Source: JBFXJF01 sp050175155
Lineage (GTDB): Bacteria > Bacillota > Bacilli > Tepidibacillales > Tepidibacillaceae
Direction of reading: 5' to 3'
Assembly (NCBI GenBank): GCA_050175155.1
Contig: JBFXJF010000001.1
Location: 62,001 to 126,000, forward strand
DNA length: 64,000 nt
Below are positions 50,675-58,195 of the stretch, piece after piece (position 1 is the first letter of the stretch; the number at the start of each line of letters is the position of its first letter). The notes under the pieces are model-generated. The model was not told the origin of the DNA. It did not search any database and saw only the letters and a list, made by a program, of their open reading frames with translations. A program made the position numbers and the translations under genes.

Positions 50675-51715
50675 ATGGAAGAAATTTTATCAATAAAATG
50701 GGAAAATGAAAAGTTAATATTATTAGACCAAACATTATTACCTAATAATGTTGTTTATGAAGAATTTGATACAGCTGAAGGTGTCTGGGAAGCAATCAGA
50801 GTTATGAAGGTAAGAGGAGCCCCAGCTATTGGTGTTGCTGCTGCTTATGGTCTTTATCTAGGAATAAAAAATACTAAAGAGCGTAAATATAAAAATTTTT
50901 ACAAAGAATTAAAGACTAAGTCTGATTATCTTGCAACAGCAAGACCCACTGCTGTAAATCTTTTTTGGGCATTGGAAAGAATGGAAAATAAAGCTATTGA
51001 AAATAAAGAATTAGAAGTTGAGGAAATTAGAAGAATTCTACATCAAGAAGCTATTAGTATTCATCAAGAGGATGAGGAGATTAATAGAAATATTGGAGAG
51101 AATTTATTAACTTTGCTAAAGGATGGTATGGGAATATTAACACATTGTAATGCCGGTGCTCTTGCGACTACTAGATATGGAACAGCAACTGCCCCAATGT
51201 ATTTAGCAAAGAAGAAAGGTTGGAACCTTAAAATATATGCAGATGAAACTAGACCAAGGCTTCAAGGGTCAACATTAACTGCTTTTGAATTACAAAAAGC
51301 TGGGATAGATGTAGTTGTAATTACCGATAATATGGCGGCAATGGTTATGCAACAGGGGAAAATTAGTGCAGTAATAGTTGGTTGTGATCGAGTAGCTGCA
51401 AATGGTGATACTGCGAACAAAATTGGGACGCTAGGTGTATCGATACTAGCAAGACATTTTAATATTCCATTTTATGTAGCCGCACCTACACCAACAATTG
51501 ATCTAAAGACAAAGTCGGGAAAAGAAATTCCTATTGAAGAACGAGAATCTTCTGAAATAACAAAAAGATTTGGAGTATCTACTGCTCCAGAAGGAGTTAA
51601 TACCTATAATCCTGCGTTTGATGTTACACCGTATGAAAATATTACAGCTATTGTAACAGAAAAAGGAATTATATATCAGCCTTTTGAGGAAAGTTTAAAA
51701 AAGCTATTTGAATAA
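50675..51715 (+). CDS. mtnA: Methylthioribose-1-phosphate isomerase
   Basis: A 346-residue eIF2B-like isomerase. RGAPAIGVAAAYGLYLG, THCNAGALATTRYGTA with the catalytic Cys, and VGCDRVAANGDTANKIGT (catalytic Asp) are all intact. It converts the aldose-1-phosphate made by MtnK to the ketose (methylthioribulose-1-phosphate or 5-deoxyribulose-1-phosphate), the substrate of a class II aldolase such as the one encoded at 53.1 kb. Confidence 0.96.
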   Translation: MEEILSIKWENEKLILLDQTLLPNNVVYEEFDTAEGVWEAIRVMKVRGAPAIGVAAAYGLYLGIKNTKERKYKNFYKELKTKSDYLATARPTAVNLFWALERMENKAIENKELEVEEIRRILHQEAISIHQEDEEINRNIGENLLTLLKDGMGILTHCNAGALATTRYGTATAPMYLAKKKGWNLKIYADETRPRLQGSTLTAFELQKAGIDVVVITDNMAAMVMQQGKISAVIVGCDRVAANGDTANKIGTLGVSILARHFNIPFYVAAPTPTIDLKTKSGKEIPIEERESSEITKRFGVSTAPEGVNTYNPAFDVTPYENITAIVTEKGIIYQPFEESLKKLFE

Positions 51716-51735
51716 TAAATACTTAGGGGATACTA

Positions 51736-53034
51736 ATGCAAAAATTTAAAAACTTGTTTATTAATATAGATCGTAATGTATGGATAAGGTTTATTGGTGA
51801 AACTATTAACGGAATATCGTTTATGATGATTATGCCGTTTTTTGCTCTATATTTAAAAGATAGGGTAGATTCAATCTTTATGGTGGGTATTGTAATGGCT
51901 GTTTCTCCAATAACAGCAATGGTAGGCTCTATTTTTGGTGGTAGATTAGCTGATCGATACGGAAGAAAACCGATGATGTTTATTTCTAATTTTGGCAATG
52001 GCTTTGTTATGGTGGGCTTTGTTTTTTTTGATAGTTTTATAGCATATATATTTTTATCTGCATTGCTGGGTTTATTTAATTCTCTATTTAACCCTGCTGC
52101 ATCAGCTATGGTAGCAGATGTTACACTAGAGGAAAAAAGAACAGAAGCGTACGGACTATTAAGAATGGGGCATAATATTGGTGCTGCAATTGGCCCAATA
52201 CTCGGGGTATCGATTATTATATTATCTAAAACTCTAATTTTCATTATAGCCTCGACTACATTATTTATATATTCGATAATAATTGTTATATTTATTCGTG
52301 AAACTTTACCAGAAAAAATACCAGAAAAAATTGTTAAAGGATTAAATTATCAAAAAGAAAAAAAGCTTACATTTTTAAATATTATTTTAAAAGATAAACT
52401 CCTATTAATTTTTGTAATGACTGGGGTTATAATTTCGATGGGTTTTTCACAAACTGAAGGGATGTTACCAATACATTTTGATAACGAACTACCATTTTTA
52501 TCAGATACGCAAAATCCCTTTCCTTATCTTATGACCTTAAACGGTTTATTAGTCGTATTATTTCAATTTCCTATATCCAAATGGGCTAGTAAAAGATTAA
52601 TGGGAAAAGTTATGTTATATGGAGCCTTTTTATTCGGTTTGGGGTTACTACTTTTAGGTTGGCTTCCATCATTATTTAATAAGCTTGGTGCTGAATATTA
52701 TCAAATAATGTTTGTACTTCTTATTGTTTATGCTATATATACATTAGGCGAGATGTTAATGTCACCCGTGCAAATGACTTTTGTTGCAAATATTGCTCCT
52801 GAGGAATTAAGAGGAACTTATATGGGTGTAGCGAGTTTGCAATGGATACTGGGGGGTATAACGGGCCCGCTCCTGGGGGGTTTTCTTTTAGGTAAAGAAT
52901 TGGGTAGTGTTTTATATACTATTTTAGGAATTGGAAGTATAATAGCTGGGTTAGTTTTTTTGTCACTTGATCGATTAGTTGAAGAGAAAAAGGTTAACGA
53001 TGACTATTACAAGAAAAATGGAATTGCTAGATAG
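51736..53034 (+). CDS. MFS transporter in the mtnKA cluster
   Basis: A 432-residue major facilitator with about twelve membrane segments. GGRLADRYGRKPMMFISN is the loop 2-3 motif and GHNIGAAIGPILG the motif C-like antiporter signature, suggesting export. It starts 20 bases after mtnA and precedes the aldolase gene, so it probably moves a substrate or product of the pathway, but the substrate cannot be read off. Confidence 0.83.
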   Translation: MQKFKNLFINIDRNVWIRFIGETINGISFMMIMPFFALYLKDRVDSIFMVGIVMAVSPITAMVGSIFGGRLADRYGRKPMMFISNFGNGFVMVGFVFFDSFIAYIFLSALLGLFNSLFNPAASAMVADVTLEEKRTEAYGLLRMGHNIGAAIGPILGVSIIILSKTLIFIIASTTLFIYSIIIVIFIRETLPEKIPEKIVKGLNYQKEKKLTFLNIILKDKLLLIFVMTGVIISMGFSQTEGMLPIHFDNELPFLSDTQNPFPYLMTLNGLLVVLFQFPISKWASKRLMGKVMLYGAFLFGLGLLLLGWLPSLFNKLGAEYYQIMFVLLIVYAIYTLGEMLMSPVQMTFVANIAPEELRGTYMGVASLQWILGGITGPLLGGFLLGKELGSVLYTILGIGSIIAGLVFLSLDRLVEEKKVNDDYYKKNGIAR

Positions 53035-53055
53035 AATGAAGGGAGATTAAGTCTA

Positions 53056-53694
53056 TTGTTGCTTAAAGTAGAAAGAGAATTGGTTGTTGAATATGGGAAA
53101 AAATTAATAAAAAGTGGACTTACTAAGGGAACAGGCGGTAATATAAGCATATTTAATCGAGAGGAAAATTTATTAGCCATTAGTCCAAGTGGTATGAACT
53201 ATTTAGAAACAACTCCTGAAGACGTTGTTGTTTTAGACGTTAATGGTGAAGTTAAGGATGGTAAAAGAAAGCCTTCTAGTGAGATTGCAATGCACTGTAT
53301 CTTTTATCAAAGAAGAGAAGATATAAATGCGGTTGTTCATGCTCACTCACCATTTGCAACTACCATATCTGCACTTAATTGGGGTTTGCCGGCAGTTTCA
53401 TATTTAGTTGCCCATGCGGGACCTAATGTTAGATGTGCAAAGTATGCTTCATTTGGTACGAAAGAGTTAGCGGAGAATGTTTTCGAAGCAATGAAGGATC
53501 GAAGAGCGGTACTATTAGCCAATCACGGTTTATTAGCTGGTGCTTATGATATAGCAAATGCGTTTAATATTGCGGAGGAAATAGAATTTTGTGCAGAAAT
53601 ATACTTTCGAGCAAAAAGTATAGGGGCTCCAGTCGTTTTGTCTTATGAAGAGATTGAACATATGGTAGAAAAATTCAAAACATACGGTCAATGA
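53056..53694 (+). CDS. Class II aldolase (fuculose-phosphate aldolase-like)
   Basis: A 212-residue zinc aldolase starting at TTG 53056 behind GGGAG. Zinc ligands sit in VVHAHSPFATT and LANHGLLAG, and the catalytic Glu in SSEIAMHCIFY. GTGGNISI is the phosphate site. With MtnK and MtnA upstream it most likely cleaves 5-deoxyribulose-1-phosphate and/or methylthioribulose-1-phosphate to DHAP plus an aldehyde (DHAP shunt). MtnB dehydratase has the same fold; the mtnK-mtnA-aldolase context favours aldolase. Confidence 0.87.
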   Translation: MLLKVERELVVEYGKKLIKSGLTKGTGGNISIFNREENLLAISPSGMNYLETTPEDVVVLDVNGEVKDGKRKPSSEIAMHCIFYQRREDINAVVHAHSPFATTISALNWGLPAVSYLVAHAGPNVRCAKYASFGTKELAENVFEAMKDRRAVLLANHGLLAGAYDIANAFNIAEEIEFCAEIYFRAKSIGAPVVLSYEEIEHMVEKFKTYGQ

Positions 53695-53778
53695 TATTGT
53701 TATAAACAAAAACAAACATAGTTAGCTGGCTCTTATGCAATCTTAAGCAATCCTACCCTTGTTAATTATTCTAATGGG

Positions 53779-53823
53779 TTGATAGTATATTAAGAAGTTT
53801 ATAATTAATATAGAATTCTATAT
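53779..53823 (+). promoter_or_regulatory. Promoter and candidate operator of the Fet-like transporter
   Basis: TTGATA at 53779-53784 and a perfect TATAAT at 53800-53805 (15-bp spacer, short) are followed immediately by the perfect 16-bp palindrome ATATAGAATTCTATAT at 53808-53823. This is where a repressor would block transcription start. Confidence 0.5.
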
Positions 53824-53863
53824 CAATCTTAAAAAGGGATATAATTAGAAAGGATGAGATATA

Positions 53864-53917
53864 GTGAACAAAAGAGAACTTACAATTACTAGTATAGGTA
53901 TAAAAAAAGATGTTTGA
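53864..53917 (+). CDS. 17-residue leader ORF overlapping the ABC ATPase gene
   Basis: GTG 53864 follows AAAGGATGAG, a fair Shine-Dalgarno, and encodes MNKRELTITSIGIKKDV. Its TGA stop lies at 53915-53917, just inside the ATPase gene (ATG 53910). That ATG has only an A-run before it and no Shine-Dalgarno, so the ATPase is probably translated by coupling to this short ORF. Confidence 0.5.
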   Translation: MNKRELTITSIGIKKDV

Positions 53918-54554
53918 GTTTATTGATGTTAAATATAAGAATATTTTAAATATACCCAAACTAGAAATAGGTGAAGAGAATGTAACCTGTTTGGTTGGAG
54001 AAAGTGGTGGTGGTAAGACAACAATATTAAAATTATTAAATAAAATGTTATCTCCAACTGAAGGGGTAATTTTATATAATGGACTAAATCTTGATAAAAT
54101 TGAGTCCGTTAAGCATCGTAGGGAAATTGTTATGCTTTCACAAAACCCTGCTATTTTTGAAGGTGACATTCGCAATAACCTAATAATTGGTCTTAAATTT
54201 CATGAAGCAAAAATACCGAGTGATGTTAGTTTATATGAAATTTTGGAGAAGGTGAAATTGAAAAAGAAGCTAGATGATCTTCCTAATTTTTTATCTGGTG
54301 GGGAGAAGCAAAGACTTGCTTTAGGACGTATACTTTTGCTTGACCCTAAGATATATCTTTTTGATGAGCCATCAGCTGCATTGGATAGTGAGACAGAGAA
54401 ATTTATTATAGAGATGTTAATTGAAGTAGGCAGGGTTGGGAATAAAAAAATTGTTATGGTTACTCATTCCTCTGAGATTGCAAAAAAATATTCAGATAAA
54501 TTAATCGAAATAAGCACGGGGAATATAATAAGCGAGAGGTATATTTATGAATGA
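53910..54554 (+). CDS. ABC transporter ATP-binding protein, FetA-like
   Basis: A 214-residue ATPase with Walker A GESGGGKTT, Q-loop LSQNPAIF, signature LSGGEKQR and Walker B IYLFDEPSAALD. It pairs with the FetB-type permease whose gene starts eight bases before its stop. FetAB of E. coli is implicated in iron export. It is co-translated with the upstream 17-codon ORF, judging by the overlap. Confidence 0.86.
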   Translation: MFEFIDVKYKNILNIPKLEIGEENVTCLVGESGGGKTTILKLLNKMLSPTEGVILYNGLNLDKIESVKHRREIVMLSQNPAIFEGDIRNNLIIGLKFHEAKIPSDVSLYEILEKVKLKKKLDDLPNFLSGGEKQRLALGRILLLDPKIYLFDEPSAALDSETEKFIIEMLIEVGRVGNKKIVMVTHSSEIAKKYSDKLIEISTGNIISERYIYE

Positions 54555-55323
54555 GATAATTGACTTATCATTTAAACAAGTTGCTTTGGCTTATCTATTT
54601 ATATTAGTTGTATTAGCTATTGTAAGACTTCGTGGGATAAAAAGGGAAAAAGAAATAGTTATTTCATCAATTAGAATGACTTTGCAATTAATTTTAAGTG
54701 GATATATTTTGGTCTATATTTTTAATAATCCTAATCCATTAATTACAGGGTTAATAATTATTATAATGGAAGCATTTGCTATATATACTGTCTATAAAAA
54801 GTTCAGAGGTAAATTAACTTATTCACTAAAGAAAGTGATAGGTCTTTCAATGATCATAGGTAATATTCCCTGTCTCTTATATTTTCTCTTTATTGTTGTT
54901 CAAATAAAACCTTGGTATGAGCCGCAATATTTCATTCCGATAGCAGGTATGTTTATAGGTAATTCTATGACGGGAGTTACAATTGGTGTTAAGTCAATGT
55001 TAGAGGGAATTAGCATTCAGAGGAATCTAATTGAAGAGTCTTTAATACTGGGTGCATCTTCAAAGGCTGCTACAAAGCAAATGGTAAATAGTAATTTTGA
55101 GATAGCTATTATGCCAACTATTAACTCAATGATAGGTATGGGGATTGTGTTTTTACCAGGAATGATGACCGGACAAATACTTGCTGGGGTATCACCTACA
55201 ACAGCTATAGCCTATCAAATAGCTGTAATGCTTGGTATCTTTAGTTCTGTTGCAATTACAACTATCCTGATGCTACAGTTTGGCTACCAAACATTCTTCA
55301 ACAAAGATAATCAATTTATTTAA
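54547..55323 (+). CDS. ABC transporter permease, FetB family
   Basis: A 258-residue membrane protein with seven hydrophobic segments and the UPF0014/FetB signatures AGMFIGNSMTGVTIGVKSM and GIVFLPGMMTGQILAGVSP. The FetB family is known as an iron exporter protecting against oxidative stress; this assignment rests on homology. It overlaps the ATPase gene. Confidence 0.9.
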   Translation: MNEIIDLSFKQVALAYLFILVVLAIVRLRGIKREKEIVISSIRMTLQLILSGYILVYIFNNPNPLITGLIIIIMEAFAIYTVYKKFRGKLTYSLKKVIGLSMIIGNIPCLLYFLFIVVQIKPWYEPQYFIPIAGMFIGNSMTGVTIGVKSMLEGISIQRNLIEESLILGASSKAATKQMVNSNFEIAIMPTINSMIGMGIVFLPGMMTGQILAGVSPTTAIAYQIAVMLGIFSSVAITTILMLQFGYQTFFNKDNQFI

Positions 55324-55356
55324 CTACTTCTAATTTATCTATTTCGTATATATTAT

Positions 55357-55397
55357 AAAAATAAGAACCAACTTAATTAGTTGGCTCTTATTTTTTA
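55357..55397. terminator. Bidirectional terminator between fetB-like and degV
   Basis: AAATAAGA-CCAACT pairs with AGTTGG-TCTTATTT around a TAATT-type loop, with T-runs on both strands, serving the convergent genes. Confidence 0.85.
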
Positions 55398-55432
55398 ACT
55401 TGCAATATTTATTCACCATGTAAGAATAATGT

Positions 55433-56290
55433 TTACTTTTCCTCATTATGCCATATTAAAGCAATTGTACCTTCGCCGGCATGTACTGCGATTGTTGAAC
55501 TAATTTCTCCGATAAAAATATCTAGGTTAGGGAAAAATTTTAAAAATTCTTTCTTTAATTCTGTTGCTTTCGTAAGAACATTTCCATGCATTATTTGAAG
55601 TTGTGGAATTTTGTAATTATCATATGATTTATGAAATAAATCTAACATTCTCTTGAATGCTTTAGCTTCTGAACGAACTTTTTCAAAAAGCATGAATTCA
55701 CCTTGCGTGTTAATTTGAATAATTGGTTTAATGCTAAGTATACTTCCTAATAGATATTGCGTTCCAGACATTCTACCACCTTTATAAAATTGCTCGAGAT
55801 TACCCAAAACCATATAATTTTCTGCATTTTGTGTCTCTTGACGAAGTTTCTTGGCAATATCTTTGAAATTAATTCCTTGCTTGGCAAGTTCCATTCCTTT
55901 GTTAATTAACGTTGTAATTGTGTATGACATACATTTGGAGTCTACTACCTCTACTTCATACTGTGAAATCTCTACTGCAGCAGTACAACTAGCAACTGTA
56001 CCGCTTAATTTAGCAGAAATATGAACTGCGATTGTATGGTTATATTCAAGCTTTAATTTTTCAAACAGTTCGACAAATCTACCAACTGAAGGCTGTGAAG
56101 TCTTTGGTAATTCCTTTTGATTATTAATTCGATTATATAATTGATCCGTTGTTAAATCTATGCCGTCTTCAAAAACCTCTTCACCAAACACGATTCTAAG
56201 TGGGACTACATACACATCAGGGTTATTTTTAAATTCTTCTGTAATAAAGGCCGTACTGTCAGTAACCCATGCGATATCTTTTTTTGTCAT
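55433..56290 (-). CDS. DegV family fatty-acid-binding protein
   Basis: Start at 56290 (MTKKDIAWVTDSTAF); the ATG nine bases upstream abuts its AAGGG Shine-Dalgarno and so is unlikely. The 285-residue protein has the DegV pattern VTDSTAFI, LPKTSQPSVGRFVELFEKL and MVLGNLEQFYKGGRMSGTQ. Such proteins (FakB) present bound fatty acids to the kinase FakA, which is not encoded here. Confidence 0.9.
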   Translation of the reverse strand: MTKKDIAWVTDSTAFITEEFKNNPDVYVVPLRIVFGEEVFEDGIDLTTDQLYNRINNQKELPKTSQPSVGRFVELFEKLKLEYNHTIAVHISAKLSGTVASCTAAVEISQYEVEVVDSKCMSYTITTLINKGMELAKQGINFKDIAKKLRQETQNAENYMVLGNLEQFYKGGRMSGTQYLLGSILSIKPIIQINTQGEFMLFEKVRSEAKAFKRMLDLFHKSYDNYKIPQLQIMHGNVLTKATELKKEFLKFFPNLDIFIGEISSTIAVHAGEGTIALIWHNEEK

Positions 56291-56366
56291 AATATCCATC
56301 CCTTATTTTAAATTATTATAATCACTTTAATCTTTTAAATTATACATAATATTTATTAATTATACA

Positions 56367-57923
56367 TTAGATTATTTTTGTTGTCCAAGTTTCCAGGTTC
56401 CATATATCCGTTATAACTTCTTTATAAAAATCTGGCTCGTGGCTTATTAGAAGAATGCTTCCTTTATACTCTTTAAGCGCTCGTTTAAGTTCCTCTTTAG
56501 CATCAACATCCAAATGATTAGAAGGCTCATCAAGAACTAATAGATTAGTCTCTTTATTTATTAACTTTGCTAGTCGTAACTTTGCCCTTTCCCCACCACT
56601 CAAGACTACGATTTTACTTTCAATATACTTTGTTGTTAGCCCACATTTTGCAAGAGCAGAACGTATTTCGAATTGTGTATATGAAGGGAAATCCTCCCAG
56701 AAATTCTCAATACAGGTTTTGTTCTCTCCACCCTTCATTTCCTGTTCAAAATAACCTATATTTAAGTTGTCGCCAAGCTCAACTGATCCGGAAATAGATT
56801 TGATTTCACCAATTATACTTCTTAATAGAGTTGTTTTACCAATACCATTAGAACCAATAAGTGCAATCTTTTGTCCACGTTCCATTTGTAAGTTCAATGG
56901 ACGAGAGAGGGGTTCATCGTAGCCGATAACCAAATTCTTAACTTCAAAAATGCTTCTAGAAGAGGCTTTAGCTTCTTTAAAATGAAATTGTGGTTTTGGT
57001 TTATCTTTTGTTAATTCAATTATATCCATTTTGTCTAGTTTTTTCTGACGGGACATGGCCATGTTTCTTGTTGAGATACGTGCTTTGTTTCGTGAAACAA
57101 AGTCTTTTAGTTCGGTTATTTCTTGTTGTTGCTTTTTAAATGCAGATTCTAGTTGTAGCTTTTTAACTTCATAAACTTGTAGAAAAGTATCATAATCCCC
57201 TACATAACGATTCAACTCCTGATTTTCCATATGATAAATAATATTAATAACACTATTTAAAAATGGAATATCATGAGAAATAAGAATGAATGCATTTTCA
57301 TACTCCAGTAAATAACGTTTTAACCAGTCAATATGTGTTTCATCTAAAAAGTTGGTAGGTTCATCGAGTAATAATATATCTGGTTTTTCAAGTAACAACT
57401 TTGCAAGCAGGACCTTTGTTCTTTGTCCACCACTTAAATCTTCAACATTTTTATCAAGTCCTATTTCTTCTAATCCAAGCCCACGGGCAGTTTCTTTAAC
57501 TTTTGAATCAATTATATAGAAATCATTAGTTGTTAACATATCCTGAATTGTTCCCATATTATCACACAATTGTTCTAATTCTATAGGGTCCGCTTCCCCC
57601 ATTTTTTCACAAATAAGATTCATTTCTGATTCTAAGTCAAACAGATATTTGAATGCACCTTTTAAAACATCTTCAATCGTTAAACCTTTTTCAAGAATAG
57701 TATGCTGATCAAGATATCCTATTCTTACATTTTTTGCCCATTCAATCTTACCTTCGTCAGGCTCTAGTTTTCTAGTTATAATCTTCATGAAAGTAGATTT
57801 TCCTTCACCATTTGCACCAATAAGTCCAATATGTTCTCCTTTTAAAAGTCTAAAAGAAACATCTTTTAATATCGCTTTGTCTCCAAAATCATGGTTTATG
57901 TTCTTAACAGTTAAAATACTCAT
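56367..57923 (-). CDS. ABC-F family ATPase
   Basis: A 518-residue protein with two nucleotide-binding domains and no membrane part. First: GANGEGKST, LSGGQRTKVLLAKLLL, LLLDEPTNFLD. Second: GSNGIGKTT, LSGGERAKLRLAKLI, LVLDEPSNHLD. A charged coiled linker (about 240-300) separates them. It resembles the YbiT subgroup of ribosome-acting ABC-F translation factors. Antibiotic protection cannot be claimed from sequence alone. Confidence 0.9.
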   Translation of the reverse strand: MSILTVKNINHDFGDKAILKDVSFRLLKGEHIGLIGANGEGKSTFMKIITRKLEPDEGKIEWAKNVRIGYLDQHTILEKGLTIEDVLKGAFKYLFDLESEMNLICEKMGEADPIELEQLCDNMGTIQDMLTTNDFYIIDSKVKETARGLGLEEIGLDKNVEDLSGGQRTKVLLAKLLLEKPDILLLDEPTNFLDETHIDWLKRYLLEYENAFILISHDIPFLNSVINIIYHMENQELNRYVGDYDTFLQVYEVKKLQLESAFKKQQQEITELKDFVSRNKARISTRNMAMSRQKKLDKMDIIELTKDKPKPQFHFKEAKASSRSIFEVKNLVIGYDEPLSRPLNLQMERGQKIALIGSNGIGKTTLLRSIIGEIKSISGSVELGDNLNIGYFEQEMKGGENKTCIENFWEDFPSYTQFEIRSALAKCGLTTKYIESKIVVLSGGERAKLRLAKLINKETNLLVLDEPSNHLDVDAKEELKRALKEYKGSILLISHEPDFYKEVITDIWNLETWTTKII

Positions 57924-58195
57924 TATCTACACCTTTTCTCTGTTGCATTTAATTTGTAATTAGATTATATAATTCTCTAACTATAAAATAGTTAAAAATC
58001 GGAACAAAGATATTCTACAGTAAATTATGAATTAAATAAAGAGTTTAAAGCGCCAGGATTGAAATATTGCCTTATTAAAGTTATTATAAAAATAGTTACT
58101 GTAAATAGAAAATATCATTTCATTGAATCTAATAGTGGTGACAAATATTTCGGTTCAATAAATGTGAATGTAAGATAGGAAGGAAGTTATCTAAT

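Noticed and set aside
56291..56299. DegV start at the first ATG (56299)
   Set aside because: Its only Shine-Dalgarno-like sequence touches the codon directly, while the second ATG has correct spacing.
57924..58195. Possible feature in the 272-bp gap before the multi-PAS gene
   Set aside because: It is A/T-rich with no ORF, hairpin terminator or convincing promoter that I can support.
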